In this document: positions 13,135 to 25,766 of the stretch, in pieces
Position numbering within the stretch: position 1 is the stretch's first letter
Layout: the number at the start of each line of letters is the position of its first letter
NCBI GenBank assembly: GCA_010279815.1
Contig: QEOQ01000590.1
Span: 185,704 to 249,703 of the forward strand
Direction: 5' to 3'
Source of the DNA: Brachionus plicatilis
Taxonomy: Eukaryota; Rotifera; Eurotatoria; Ploima; Brachionidae
Length of the DNA: 64,000 bases
Position numbers and translations under genes: made by a program
The notes under the pieces: generated by a model
Seen by the model: only the letters and a program-made list of their open reading frames with translations
Told to the model about the DNA's origin: nothing
Databases searched by the model: none

Positions 13135-14635
13135 ACTAAAAAAAAGCGAATAGAATTAAATTTTTAGTTTTATTTTTAAAATTTATGGAATTTTTTTTTG
13201 TAAAAATTATTTTAGAAATTAAATTTTATTGAGAATAAAATTCGTAAAACTATGCTATAATTTGGCAAATTTTGAATTTAACTTTCTTCAATTTTAAATT
13301 TCAATCAACAAATGCAAGTGCCGTTCTCATAAAAGATACTTTGTTTATTTAGTTTATATAATAAAATAAAACTTTTAGTTTTAAAAATAAATTCTACAAA
13401 TTTGAAAATTAGTAAAAGCAAGCTTTTCAATTGAAAAACTCGAAAATAAATGAAAAATTAAATTTTATTTCTTTGGGTATAAATATAAATAATCTAAAGA
13501 TTTCTCTGATAAATTGACTTAATTCTAAAAGCCCGTGATCTCATCTATTATCTTATTAGTTTTAAGAAATTTTGTATTTAAGCGAAGTCCACTCTCAAAT
13601 CAATTAATTGAAAAAAATAAAATATAAGAACAAATCTATTTTTCTATCTTTTAATTTTTTATTTAAGCTAAAAAGGTGTTTTAAATTTAGGACCAAAATA
13701 CGAAAAGTCAAAAAAACTCATAATAAATGGCTCTATTTATTGTATAAGTTGACAAATTCAGTGTTTCACCCAAATTCATTTCTTAAAAATATTCTGTGAT
13801 TGTAGTGTTGAAAAAATTATGAGCTCTTTAAAATTTTTTATAACTTTATTATTTAAGTGTTCAATCACAAAAATTGAAAAAATTATCTAAAATTCTCAAT
13901 TTTTATATTTATTATTTATGAATTATGAAAAGTGAACATCATGATTTTTTCTTGCATAAAATAGAAGAAAAAATACGAAAATAATTTAATCTTTTTTAAA
14001 GGGAAATTTTTAAAGTCCTCCGCATTTTTTTAATTTAAGAAATACGGTATTATTGATAATTTTAGTCGGATCTGAAATCAAAAATCAAATATTCAAATAA
14101 AAAAGAAATTTTGGAGTTTTTGAGCTCTAATTTTATTTTAGGCATTCAATTAAAAATTTCTTTAATTGAACGAAATTAAGATAAATAATTCAACTTTAAT
14201 TTTAAAAAATGTCCTAGCACAAATGCTATTTTAATTCAAATATATTTATAAAATTTAGAGACTAAAATTTTGACTAAACTCTAAACTTTATCTTTAACTA
14301 TTCTAATAGTAAAAATCGACTTTTGCAGATTGCAAATTTCAAAAAAAAAAATTAAAAAAAAAAGGTTCGTTTATGAATTTAAATACATTTGAAATTTTGG
14401 AAAAAAACTCGTGTGCTAAATTTTACTATTCACTTTTGTTCATATACTTAAATTTTATTCATTTTAAAAATTAAATTCAAGAATTTTTAATTTTCAAAAA
14501 TAAAAACAATAAAAACCACATGGATTTTTACGCTTGCACTCTTTGTCTCCTCTTTCCTCTTAAAAAAATAACCAATTTGTTCAGATAATTTTAGATAATT
14601 ATTTTATAGTATCCCCACAAGTTAAAATCGCCTAG
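13135..14635. other. AT-rich intergenic region
   Basis: Between the NNT stop and the NOP56 start. A 63-residue Lys/Phe-rich open frame at 13608-13799 has low-complexity composition and no family signal, so I do not call it a gene. A pyrimidine-rich patch at about 14535-14562 lies roughly 75 bases upstream of the NOP56 ATG and may belong to its promoter or 5' UTR. Confidence 0.5.
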
Positions 14636-16223
14636 ATGTCTCATCTGTATGTGCTCTACGAGCATGCTAGTGGTTATGCATTGTTTCGCGTAAAGGAATT
14701 TGAAGAAATTGGCGCCTTTTTGACACAAGTCGAACAGAGCGTCTTGGACTTGTCCAAATTTAACTCAGTTGTAAAGCTAATTGCATTCTCGCCATTTGTT
14801 TCAGGTCTAAACGCACTGGACAATTTGAACTCTATATCCGAGGGAGTCTTGCATGAAGATCTTAAATTATTCCTTGACAGCAATTTGCCAAAACCAAGCG
14901 GCAAAAAAGACTCAAAACTTCAGTTGGGAGTTGCCGACTCCAAGATTTCAGCAGCCATCAACGAAACCACAGGCGTTTCTTGTACACATGTTGGTGCTGT
15001 GCCCGAAGTTCTGCGAGGCATTCGCCTGCACTTTCCCAATTTGGTCAAGGGTCTGACTGACAAGAGTCAGGCCAAAGCTCAGCTCGGTCTCGGGCACGCC
15101 TATTCTAGATCTAAGGTAAAATTTAATGTGAACAGAGTGGACAATATGATCATTCAGGCCATTAACCTAATCGATCAATTGGACAAGGATGTCAATACTT
15201 TTTCGATGAGAATTCGTGAATGGTACAGCTACCACTTTCCCGAGTTGGTCAAAATTGTGCCCGATAATAACATGTTTGCCAAAGTGGTCAAAATAGTTAA
15301 AAATAGGAAAGAGCTTTCAGATGATGCACTGGAACATCTTGAAGAAGTGGTGATGGACTCCGCCAAGGCTCAGGCCATCATTGACGCCTCAAAATCATCC
15401 ATGGGCATGGACATATCTCCCATTGACTTGATAAATATCCAACTATTCTCCTCTAGGGTCATAGACATGTTTGACTATAGAAAAAATCTGCATGAGTATC
15501 TTCACTCGAAAATTAATCAAGTAGCACCGAATTTGTCATCGCTGATCGGAGATCAGGTCGCTGCTCGCTTGATTTCCCACGCCGGCAGTTTGACCAATCT
15601 GGCCAAGTGCCCGGCATCAACTATTCAGATCCTAGGAGCTGAAAAAGCCCTGTTCAGAGCCCTAAAGACCAAAAGCAATACGCCCAAGTATGGCTTGATA
15701 TTTCATTCGAGCTTCATAGGGCGCGCTGGAACCACAAATAAGGGACGAGTTTCCAGATACTTGGCCAATAAGTGCGCCATTGCATCAAGAATTGACTGTT
15801 TTGCTGGTAATTTAAGATTTTTTTTAGTCATAAAAATTATTTCTTAACTTTTGATTAGAAATTCCGACCAATGTTTTCGGAGACTGTTTGCAGAAGCAAG
15901 TCGAGGACAGACTTAAATTTTACGAAAGTGGTACTTTGCCGCCTAAAAATGCTGAGGTGATGCAAGAGGCTGTTCTCAAAGCCGAAGAGACCAAGAATGA
16001 GATAATAAAAAAAGACAAAAAGAAGAAGAAGAAAGAGAAAAAAAATAAAAAGAAAGAGGAAAAGAATGACGAAGAAGAGATGGCAGTGGAAGAGAACGGA
16101 GTTACTAATGGAAATGGAGTTGAAGAACATATGGAAGATATGAAATTGGACGAGGATCAAGTGGATGGCGAAGATGAGCCACAACCAAAAAAGAAAAAGA
16201 AGAAAAATAAAAAAAGTGAATGA
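14636..16223 (+). CDS. NOP56: NOP56 box C/D snoRNP core protein, 2 exons
   Basis: Core component of box C/D snoRNPs that guide rRNA 2'-O-methylation in the nucleolus. Exons 14636-15806 and 15859-16223 give 511 residues. The N-terminal NOP5NT domain begins [20 protein letters not shown]. The central NOSIC/Nop region carries [50 protein letters not shown] and [20 protein letters not shown], which bind the snoRNA K-turn and the 15.5K protein. Exon 2 continues [11 protein letters not shown] and [14 protein letters not shown], then becomes a long Lys/Glu-rich tail, as is usual for NOP56. NOP58 is the closest alternative, but the [10 protein letters not shown] start and the exon 2 VPTNVFG-type block favour NOP56. 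The 52-bp intron is too short to host a snoRNA, unlike vertebrate NOP56 introns. Confidence 0.95.
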
Positions 16224-18342
16224 AAATATTTTTTTTATTTCTCTATCTTTTTGTTTTGAAATAAAAAAAAATAAAAAATAAAAAAAAATTTATGTTAACA
16301 ATAAAGTTAATCCAGATCATTTTTTTCTTTTTGATTTAATATCATTTTTTGTAGAAATAAAAATCAAGATATTGATTTTTTTCCTCAATATAATTTCATA
16401 AATAATTTTAAAATGAAAAAAAAATAAGAAGCGTCTCAAAGAATTGTATAACATTTTTTATTGTAAAATTTTAAAATCTAAAAGCGTCAATATTCAAAAA
16501 ATTTTAAAAGAAAAATTTTCCTTTCAATTTATTTTTTTTTTTTCTCTCGAAGACATTTGTTGCACTTAATCATAAAAATTGTAAAGATAAAAAATAAGAT
16601 ATGCTAGGCACATTTAATTCAAGTTTGATTGCAGCTTTCAGTTGAAAATTCAAGGCCAAAGATGAACCCAGGAGCGATTTTTCACTTGAATTCATGAATG
16701 GGACAGAAGAAAAATATAAAATAAATATATTTGGAAAATTACGATAAAAAGTTTTAAAGAATCAGGCTTTGTAAACATTCAGGCTGCTGGTATCGATTTT
16801 ATTTCTTAAATTATGGGCTTATTTAAAGTCTTCTCCAAACCCTTTTGCATTCAAAGGTTTTAGCTAGGCTTTAGGTTTTAAAAATAATAAAAAAAGACAT
16901 TTTTTGTTTCTTTTAAATTTTTTTCCTATTAAAGGTAAATTTTTAATAAGAAGCACATTTTGCATTACTTTTTTAAGTCTTATCTTTTGTCAAGTTCTAA
17001 AAATTTATGGAAATTTACTTTTTTTAATTTAAAAAAAATGCAAAAAATTAAAGGGGAAATCTAGTTTGAGTGCCACAAAATTTGAATAAAATACGCTAGA
17101 TTTTTTTTCACCAATTATTAAGATTTTACATAAAAAATTAATTAACACTAAATTTAATAGAAATTTAATATTTCTAATTTATTGAAACTTTTTATTAAAA
17201 AATAAAAACCAATACAAACGACGTTTAAAACAAACTACCTAAATTTTATAGTAAAAAATATTCAAAAATAGTTTTATTCTTTAATTTGACAATAAATTAA
17301 CTAAAATGACGATAAACATGACAATATCACATCCTGAACAAGAAATTTTAAAATTGTATCATTAACATTTATTTTTTTATCAGCTTCGAGTTTAATCTCC
17401 TTTAGATTAAATAAAAATGAAATAACTAAATTAAATAAAATTAACGTTATTCTAGTTAAGCGTTCTCGATTTTAACCCTCTAAATTTGAAGATTACATAT
17501 ACTTTTTCCGTGATTCTTTTTCCGCGCGTACGGAAAAAGTATTATTTTTAATGCGCTGAAAAATTATCTTTTTTCAATGCGTGGAAAAAGTCTTTAATAT
17601 ATTTTATATAATTTTTTATTAAAAAAGATAGTTAAAGAAAATTTTTTATGTCCAATTAAAATTAAGAATAATGAAAAAAACAAAGACAAATTATTAGCAT
17701 AAAATAAGAATTTCCATTTTCTTCCATAATAATGTTATTATGTTTACCAGAACTTATTAAAAAGTTCGAAACAGACGGCAAATTATCGCTGCTATTTCCA
17801 CTCGAATTTGAGCTATGATCTGTTAAATCTTCAGGGACTAACCATTTTTAAATGCTCGTGATGATTATTTCTAGACCATTTTGTTGCATTCTAATAAAAA
17901 TAAAAAATCTAAAACTTACTTTAATAATTTCAGGATTTTTATTTTAGATTTGTCTGTAAATTTTTATTGATAAGACAAAAAAATTAGATAAAATAAATTT
18001 TGAGAATCAATAGATTGAGAAAAATTTACAAAAAAATCTTGGGAAAAATCTTTTGACGAATAATAGAAAAATTTTGTAGAATAAAAAATATTTTTTTTAG
18101 AATACAAACAATAAAAATTTTATTGGTATAAAAAGATTCGGCTTCTTTTATCAGATTAAGCAATTTCATTATAAAATAAAAGACTAGCTGAAGATTAGGC
18201 AACACTATATGGAGCATGAACAATTGCAGCTTCAGTAGCATCTACCTTAGGATATTTTCTTAACATTTTGGTTTGAATTCGAATCCAATTAAACTCAGGC
18301 TTATTTACTGAGTTATTGGTGATGAACCAAATTCTCTACATT
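16224..18342. other. Gene-poor AT-rich region
   Basis: About 2.1 kb downstream of NOP56 with no supported gene. It contains a small hairpin-rich patch (listed separately at 17505-17600). The 71-residue minus-strand open frame at 18026-18241 is hydrophobic low-complexity sequence and is not called. Confidence 0.5.
17505..17600. repeat. Cluster of short inverted CTTTTTCCG / CGGAAAAAG repeats
   Basis: Within about 90 bases CTTTTTCCG occurs twice, followed by its complement CGGAAAAAG after GCGCGTA, then GTGGAAAAAG further on. ATGCGCTGAAAAA and ATGCGTGGAAAAA also form an imperfect direct repeat. This looks like a small eroded palindromic element; no target-site duplication could be read. Confidence 0.4.
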
Positions 18343-18534
18343 CAGTCAGACCTCGATGCTGTCAACTTGATTTTGTCAATTTTAATTTTGTCAGCAATTT
18401 TTTAATTACGGTCAGAAAAGGATTCCAATCCCATTATAAACTTATTTGATTTTGTCAACCTTTTTTTTCAATATTTACTTTTGTCAAGTTAATTTTACTC
18501 CTATTTATGTTAGATGAGCAATAGTTTAGCATGT

Positions 18535-18606
18535 ATTTTTGTTTTTATTTTATTTATTTATTTATTGAATTGAATTAACCTCCTTTAAGGAGAAGTAAAA
18601 GAAAAT
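18535..18606 (-). mobile_element. Solo 3' tail of a non-LTR retroelement
   Basis: Read on the minus strand: a hairpin CTCCTTAAAGGAG, then GTTAATTCAATTCAATAAAT, then AATA repeats and an A-rich end. A hairpin followed by a simple-repeat tail is the usual 3' end of RTE/Jockey-like LINEs or their SINEs. No coding part is attached. It sits inside the Tigger remnant. Confidence 0.5.
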
Positions 18607-18902
18607 AAAGATGCAATTTTTTTTTTTTTTTTTGTGTTTTTGTGTTTTTTTAAAAAATGAAAAATTATTACGTAAAAAATAAAATTACAAAAATAAAAAA
18701 GGAACATTAGTTCGAAAATAGAAAAAGGCATGAAAGTTAGAAAGCAAGATAATTTGGACCAAAATTCATGAATTTCTTTTATTTTGAATTAGCTCATTTA
18801 GGAGAGTTCTGTAATGTTTTAATTTTAAATTGCAAAGACATAACCAAATTGAATCAGATATACCATGATTAGAAATCAGATTAAAAAAAAAATTTAGCAT
18901 AT

Positions 18903-19411
18903 TAACTGATGATGTTGAATTTGATGATAAAATTTATATAAATATGTCTGACATATCAGCTCTTGGTGTAATTTCAACAGAGTCTCAAGCAGAGACTGAT
19001 GAAGGTGATAATGACGTTTTAGAAGAAACTAAACTCCCAATCACAAGATATGAAGCATTAGAAATGGCAATGTGAAATTTTAGTACAAAAAGTAAAAACT
19101 TTATAATTTTTTTTTCTAAATGTGCAAAAATGGTTCTGCAAAAAGTATAATATTGTACAAATTTGTGCAAAAGAATTCCAGAACCATTATCGCACAATTA
19201 GAAAAAAAATTATAAAGTTTTTACTTTTTGTACTGTAATTTTTGTACCAAAATTTCACATTGCCTTAGAAATGCTAGATAAACTAAGGCTTATGAGAAAT
19301 AAAGATACTACGGAGAATATGTTAGATCTTCCAAATAAGTTTGATAAGGTTTTTGAGCAGCCGATTAATCTGAAACAGACTATATTAAATTTTAAAAATG
19401 TAAATGATTAA
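18903..19411 (+). pseudogene. Tigger-like transposase C-terminal fragment, interrupted
   Basis: An open frame rich in Asp/Glu (DVEFDDKIY, TESQAETDEGDNDVLEE) runs to PITRYEALEM at 19068. After a 199-bp insertion it resumes LDKLRLMRNKDTTENML and ends with QTILNFKNVND and a stop at 19409-19411. An acidic linker, an EAL-x-x-LDxLR helix and a final short Q-T-I-L-x-F-like motif are characteristic of Tigger/pogo DDE transposases. The N-terminal HTH and DDE catalytic regions are missing, so it cannot be active. Confidence 0.7.
19066..19264. mobile_element. 199-bp MITE with 8-bp target-site duplication
   Basis: Begins GGCAATGTGAAATTTT and ends with the reverse complement, AAAATTTCACATTGCC. The inverted repeat continues for about 50 bases with small gaps (GTACAAAAAGTAAAAAC / GTTTTTACTTTTTGTAC). 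It is flanked by the direct repeat TTAGAAAT at 19058-19065 and 19265-19272. An 8-bp duplication fits hAT, Merlin or Mutator-type mobilisation; the ends do not settle which. The insertion split a transposase reading frame. Confidence 0.85.
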
Positions 19412-19579
19412 AATTATTTTTATTTGTTTTTATAAATTTATCTAATTTTTTATGAATTATTTTTTACAATAAAAAATTCAATTATGCCAAGCTTTGCTGA
19501 GAACTTCGAGTTTTTCATTGTTTGTTTTTGTCAACGATTTTCGTTTTAATGACCATTGAAAAAATCAAGGTCTGACTGT

Positions 19580-21278
19580 ATTAACTCAATTGTCACCTGT
19601 ATGTTATTTCAATATGATATATAGATAGATCAGTAACTTTAAAAATAATTTATACTTTCAAATCAAAATTTTTGCGTGTGCTAATTCATTAACTAAAATT
19701 ACTGATTTTTTACCAATTTGACTACATGAATATGAAAATGACTTACATTTCATAAAATTACTTGGTTAATTTAAAAATGTAAATTTATTTAAAAAATCAA
19801 GTTTGATGCTCGTTTTTTCAAAATTTAATTGAATTTAAAAAAAAAAAATTTATTTAACTTTTTTAATAATTTTTATTTATCCTTTGCCTCTATATGAACC
19901 AAATTGTAATAAGCAAAGAATTATTGAGATCTTAATTAGAAACCAGATTACAGAACTCACATTTTTCATCAAAATTTATGCTATAATATTCTTAATAATT
20001 CAAATATTGTTCTAATTTAAAAAAAAAATCTAATTGTACAAAACATCCTTCTCTGGCTTAAAAAGATGCTCAAAATCAAGTCTATCTGCTGATTTTTGGT
20101 TTTTTAAAGTATAATTATGATTAATTTATAATATTAATACGATTTAGAAAAATTAATAAGAATAATATCAATTATACAAATTTAGGAAAAGAAATTTTTT
20201 TTAGTAATTTTAGTTAAAAAATAATAAATTGCCAAAATTTTTACACTATGTCAAATTTTTATATTCTTTATTCACACATTTGGATTTTCATAATATTTTT
20301 TAAATGAAAAATCAAAATCTTTTACCAAATTGGCCAAAAAAATTATATTTCGGGGGTCGCATTTAATAAAAATTAACTTGTCTGTGCTATAAACTTTAAA
20401 TTAGATGAAATTTAGACCATTTCATCTGAAATAAAAATAAGGATAAAAATATATTCTTTATTTGTTGAAAAATAAATGTTCCCTTTAGCTTTTAAATTGA
20501 ATAACTAGATATATTCATGTTTACAAATTAGGAATAAAAGAAAAATTAAACAAGCTTTTAAATAAAAGTAAAATTAATAAAATCAACATCCAATTAGCGT
20601 CGATTCAAATCTTTGTTATTTAGCATTAATATTCAGGTCTATTTTAAAATTTAAAATTTAAACCAACATTCTTCTATTAAATGAGCATTAAAAAAACCAA
20701 AAACACCTAACAAAAAAATTCAATATAAATCTTTGAACTGGTTTTTAACAAGATTTCAACATAATTATTTTTAACAATTATATCCATCCAATTCAATTAA
20801 ATAACTATTTAATTTAAATTTACCACGCTCATAAAGCATAAGAATCTTTGAATAAATTTTAAGCCAGACCAGAGCTTAGTATTGCCAAATTTGGTAAAGA
20901 AAAACAGTGAAAAAAAATTAAAAAATCTTAAAATAATTAAAAGTAATGCAACAATTTATAACAAGCATTGTTTTAATTCATCAATTTTTGTCCTCTTCTA
21001 AATCTATGAAAAATCTATCACTCTAAAATATATTGGATCTAAATTTTCGATTTATATTCATGCTTTTTGAAGAGTATGCCAACCGATGCCATCAACAAAG
21101 CTGCATTTTTTTTCTGCACTTACTAAATAATTATTACAAAACTTTTTTATTTTATATTTTACTGATTTTTTCTACCAAATTTCACAATACCCAGAATTTT
21201 AATCCTGATTAAATAAAAAAATTGAATAGATAACAAAAAAAAAATACTAAAATAAAATTCCGCGCAACAAAAAAAAAT
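19580..21278. other. AT-rich intergenic region
   Basis: About 1.7 kb between the Tigger remnant and the 3' end of the SUN-domain gene. No ORF, RNA gene or terminal repeat was recognised. Confidence 0.5.
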
Positions 21279-23759
21279 TTAAATTTCATTATTTTGATTA
21301 ACTGTATTGAATTGAGCGTTCGAAGCCGCCAGACTAACGGCGGCCACAACCGCTATAGTTGAGGAAACAACCCTAGCTGCAGCAACGCTTTGATGCGTCA
21401 CCCCCTTGATTGTTTCAGCTTCCAAATTTTGACAATCAAATTTATTTGATTTGTAGTAATTTTCAATTGACTCAAGTTGGTCATTAAATTTTTGCTCTTG
21501 TTTTGCCATCAGCTCTTTACACTTGGCTTCGATCAACTCTTCAAGGTTGTTGACATTTTTCCTATTATCACCAGACGCCTCTTTAATTAAATACCTATGT
21601 CTTTTTTTTCCAACACACCGCTTTAGCTCGATCAGCATTACACTCGCCAGAACGAGAACAGCTGTCCAAATGATCAAGTAAGCCTGAATTTTGACACCAC
21701 TTATAAATTTGTTTATTTCATTTAAATTTTGTTCCATTTTTTCAATTTTTTTCTCAATAAAAAAAATTTTTTCATTCTGCTTTATGTCTCTTTGATCAGC
21801 GACTCGGATGGTGTCAATTAGAGCCGATGTGGTCAAATTGAAAGCCTTTTGCATTTCGTCCATTTGCTTCCGGTAGTGCTGACTCAACTTTTCCAGATAC
21901 TGACTGCTCAGCGACATGTTCAGCTCGAGCATTTTAATTCTGTAGTCCAGTCGAGCAGACAGGGCATCTTTGCCATTCACAGACGGAACCACCGGGCTGG
22001 CAATCACTTCTTCGGACCTATTGCTCATGTTCAAGCTCTCAAATTTGTGCATAGTATCATTTATTGTTTTTTCTATCTGGGCGATGCTGTCACTTTGGCT
22101 CTCGGGCTTTTTCTCTCCCACTTTTTTCACTGCACTCTCTGTTTCGTTTTGGCTCTTTACCATTTCATTCTTATCTGACTGAACAGTGGTGCCTGGCTCG
22201 GTACGGCTATTTTTTGTTGTTTTTTTTTCCGGAAATGAATAGAAGGTCTGGTTGTCCAGCCACTCATTGGATATGTAGTAGTAGATGTTATTGAGTGAAA
22301 ATTGGGTGATGTTTTTGTGAATTTTTTGAATGACAGTCTGATTTTTGGACGGCTTTATGTTGCTTAGATACTTGCTTAGCAAAGAGGAGTTGGATCTTGA
22401 CTGAACTATTGTGGTCATGGTGTAAAAGTAGCCGCAAAATTTTGAACTGGAATAAAAATTAAAAGAAGAATATTCCAGATGCCTGTGCAATTTTTCACTT
22501 TGGTCAAAGCATTGGCAACAATTGCGCAGACCAATTGAGCTTGTGAAGCAGAGAATGCGATGCATGTCAGTGCCCAGTATGCTGTTGCGGTCAATGCTTG
22601 CTTTGCCAGGTGCCAAATAGGATTCATTATCAGAAATTAAAAGAGTGGATTTGGACGGCTTGGAAACATTCAGATTAGTTAGTTTGGAAAAAAAGCTAAA
22701 GCCTTTTCCGACCACCACTGAGATCAGATTTGTCAACAAGACCGAGGTTGAATCAAAAATTGTTGTTTTGTCTATTTTGGTGTCGTCTTTCCCAGGCTCG
22801 TCAACACTGGGTGCAATTTCATCAACGTCTGTCTCCTCATCATCATTCAGACTAGTGCCGTAGATGCGCACAACACTCAAGGGACAATAGTGTTCATTTC
22901 CGTAGTGAGACAACATTTCGAACTTGACATACTTGGCGTAGATTTCGACCATTTTCTCATCTGTCCTAAATTCCAAGCTGTCCTTTTGGCCAAAGGTCTG
23001 CAAATTTCTTGTATTGTTGGCTTCGAATGTTCCAATGAAATATTTGCTCGGCCAGTTGTTCGATCCGCCTGATTGAACAAATCTGTCGCTGGCAAACACC
23101 TTAAATTGTCTTGGCACATTGCTGAACAACTCATAATTTGCCATTTGAATTTCTTTTATTTTGACAGGCTCGCAAAGCTCAATGATGAACCAAACTTTGG
23201 AGCTGCACGAGTTCAGCATGTAGTCGTCTTTGCTCTCGGTGAGAATGTGCGACGGATTGCTGGCCTCTTGGTTTTTTTCCACTATTTTGGCGCCGCAGTC
23301 CAGACCGGCGTAGTTTTTGCGTCTTTTTAAAATTTCGTTTTTCACTTCTTTCGACTCAGACTTGGTCGGAATGTTGGCTTTGTTCAAAGATGGGTCTTTG
23401 AGCTTCATTTCTTTCCATTCTTCAAAAGACTGCATTTCCGCTTTGTTGACCATGTATCCTTGAACAAAAGAAGTCTGGGTTGTGGGCTCCGCTTGATCGT
23501 TGGCAGGATCCGATGCTTGGGTGGTTGTTTGGCTCGTTGGAGGGGTTTTTTCGGTGGATGAAGAAGTTGACAGTTGGCTTTCGACAAAAGGCACGTCTGT
23601 CGGAGTCGAGTCCTCTTGCAAAACTTCATTGTGTAAAATTGTCCATGCATTTCTTGGGGAAATTAGTTTTAAATTTTGCTTTGATAATAATTAAAAAAAA
23701 AGCTACTTTTGAAAGAGTATCAGCCAGTTTACCAAGAAAAAAAGGATTTTTTTATTCAT
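21279..23759 (-). CDS. SUN-domain SUCO/SLP1-like ER membrane protein, 2 exons
   Basis: A short first exon (23759-23707) encodes MNKKILFFLVNWLILFQK, a clear signal peptide. A 54-bp intron joins it in phase to exon 2 (23652-21279); total 2427 nt, 808 residues. The luminal part holds a SUN-like domain at about residues 125-285, with RRKNYAGLDCGAKIV, SKVWFIIELCEPVKIKEIQM, PRQFKVFASDRF and HYCPLSVVRIYG. This is the arrangement of SUCO/Osteopotentia and yeast Slp1, not of nuclear-envelope SUN1/2, where the domain is C-terminal. A Ser/Thr-rich linker, a coiled coil at about 600-680 and one membrane segment (AYLIIWTAVLVLASVMLIEL) follow, then a coiled cytoplasmic tail ending in an Ala/Val-rich stretch. 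Slp1/SUCO proteins are linked to folding and stability of ER membrane and secretory proteins (family knowledge). It is shorter than vertebrate SUCO. Confidence 0.85.
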
Positions 23760-25766
23760 TATTTTTTATGAGTGTCTTATAGCAAATTGGTTGATTCTCA
23801 TTATTTTTAATAATTATATTTATTACGTCGGTGTTGATTATCTAAACTGAATTTTCTAGATATTTTTTTAAATCAACGTGGTTGTAAAGCCTAAAGATTA
23901 AAGTAAACAACCTGGCTTGATTATCCACAAGAAAATACCGAATTTGGTTAAATTATGGAAATTTTGGTCAGGATGAAAATAAATGCAAATTATTTATTTT
24001 TTATATTTTTTTATTTTATTGAAAAAATTAAAAACCAAATAGAGCATTCTAAATTGTCTTAACTTAATCTGATCGTATGCTTGCAACACGTTGAAAATTA
24101 TTGTTGATTATGGATGCCTTAAAAAAAAATTAAATAAATTTTAAATTTTATAATAGATTATTGGTTATTTTATTTAATGAGCAAAAAAAATTTTAATTTA
24201 ACTATCTATGCATCAACTTTATTTGATTTGGCAACATACAAATTTTGACATAATTCATATTTAAATAAAGTTTATGTTAGACCCTTGAAATTAAAATTGC
24301 TTTCGATTATATATGATTTTTTTTTTAGATAAAAAGTAAAACTTTTGATATTTTTTCTTTTAATTAGAATCCCTTTAATTTTTCTAAATAAAAAACTAAA
24401 TAAATTTCGAAAGGATTCGAAAATATTTTGATATGACAATATTAATTAAGCTGGCCTAATCCTAAATTTTCGCCTAGTATTATTGGTTCAGTTTCTATCA
24501 GATCTTATTTAAAAATATTTTAATAAGTTTTTGCTCAATTTTATTGTTTTTTAACAACTTGCGTTATCATGTATGTGGAGTTATAGAAATAAACTGCTTA
24601 AAAATTCAAATATATCTATTTTATGTTTCTTTTTTTTGATAGAATTTTCAGATTTTTGTCAATATGAGGATATGAAAGGTGGCTAAAACAATAAGAAATT
24701 TATAAATAAGAAAGGATAGAAAATATTAAATTAGATTATTATTCAATCAAATTTCATTAAATGTATCAACACGTATTTTAATTAAATTTTATCTAAGAAC
24801 TTGCTAATAAACTAATTTGGCTTGCTATAAAAATTACCAAAATTTCTTAAAAATTCTCAATTTTAATTGAACATTTTAAAGTTTATTTTTTGATATACCA
24901 CTTATTTGCATTTTTTTAATCGAGTTAGATATGTTAGTTTTGAGGTAAGTTATTACACATTTATTTTATCACTGTCAATATTTTTTAGCAAATGTAAGAA
25001 ATTAATTTTTACTTAAATAAGAACCGAATTCTGGATACCCTGATATCAGATTATTACAACCTTATATTTTTAAATGTAAGAAAATAAACACCTTAACATC
25101 AGAACTCAATTTTGGATGAGGGCTCGATGTAAGATGATTACTGGAAACGAAATGAAATTTTGAGAGCCATTTTATTTGTCTAAGAACATAATTATATTTT
25201 AAAGTTTACTTTATTTTAATAATTATAATATATTTCATATACTGTTCATACACCTAAACCCAAATTCAATCATCTCAATTGAAGTCTTTGGAGCATATTC
25301 AATGATATTAATTTATGTTCTGGAAAATTTTTAAAAAACTGGAAATGTAAAATTTAGTGCAAATTGGACAAAAATATATTCCTTATTAACAAATTAAAGT
25401 ATAAAAAATTCTTAATAAAAAAAAATTGCAAAATAGTGCAACAAACTATGTAGCGTCTTTTTAAACTAAAAAAAAATTCAATGGTTAGATTTTTTTCATT
25501 TTGTAATCAAAAATGTCTGAAAGAATGCTTTTTAAAACAAAAGAAAAAAATTAAAATTTTTGTCTAAAATATAGAATCAAAATCGAAATTAATTTCTCGA
25601 TAATCAAAATTTACAAACTAAATTATTTGCAAATTTATAATGGTATGTTTATCTTGAATCTTCAAATCTCAAAATCAAGTTATAAATAAAAAGATATGAA
25701 AATTAAATTTGTCAAAAATTTGAGTGCGCAATATTAAGATATTTAAAAAAATAAATTCTAAAAATA
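23760..25766. other. Divergent intergenic region
   Basis: About 2 kb between the divergent starts of the SUN-domain gene and the P450 gene. It presumably carries both promoters, but no motif stands out. Two GATATCAGATTATTACA / AACATCAGAACTCAATT-like lines at about 25040-25115 are mildly GC-richer. No ORF. Confidence 0.5.

Larger units (their letters stand above)
18343..19579 (+). mobile_element. Tigger/pogo-type DNA transposon remnant
   Basis: Left end CAGTCAGACCTCGATG and right end (reverse complement) CAGTCAGACCTTGATT match as terminal inverted repeats of pogo/Tigger type. Between them lies only the C-terminal part of a transposase, so most of the element has been deleted. A 199-bp MITE and, on the other strand, a retroelement tail have landed inside. 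A TA follows the right end; the left flank reads TT, so the expected TA duplication is eroded on one side. Confidence 0.75.

Noticed and set aside
13608..13799. 63-codon Lys/Phe-rich open frame downstream of NNT
   Set aside because: Low-complexity translation of A/T-rich DNA, no family signal, no splice partners.
14636..15806. Identity as NOP58 instead of NOP56
   Set aside because: The N-terminal [13 protein letters not shown] block and the post-Nop [11 protein letters not shown] block fit NOP56 better.
18026..18241. 71-codon hydrophobic open frame on the minus strand
   Set aside because: Begins and ends in poly-A/T-like sequence and is dominated by Leu/Ile/Phe/Lys; typical chance frame.
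18985..19197. 70-codon minus-strand frame across the small MITE
   Set aside because: It reads through the inverted ends of the MITE and the antisense of the transposase fragment, so it is not an independent gene.
22877..23650. Several open frames on both strands overlapping the SUN-domain exon
   Set aside because: Shadows of the real minus-strand frame; none has family motifs.
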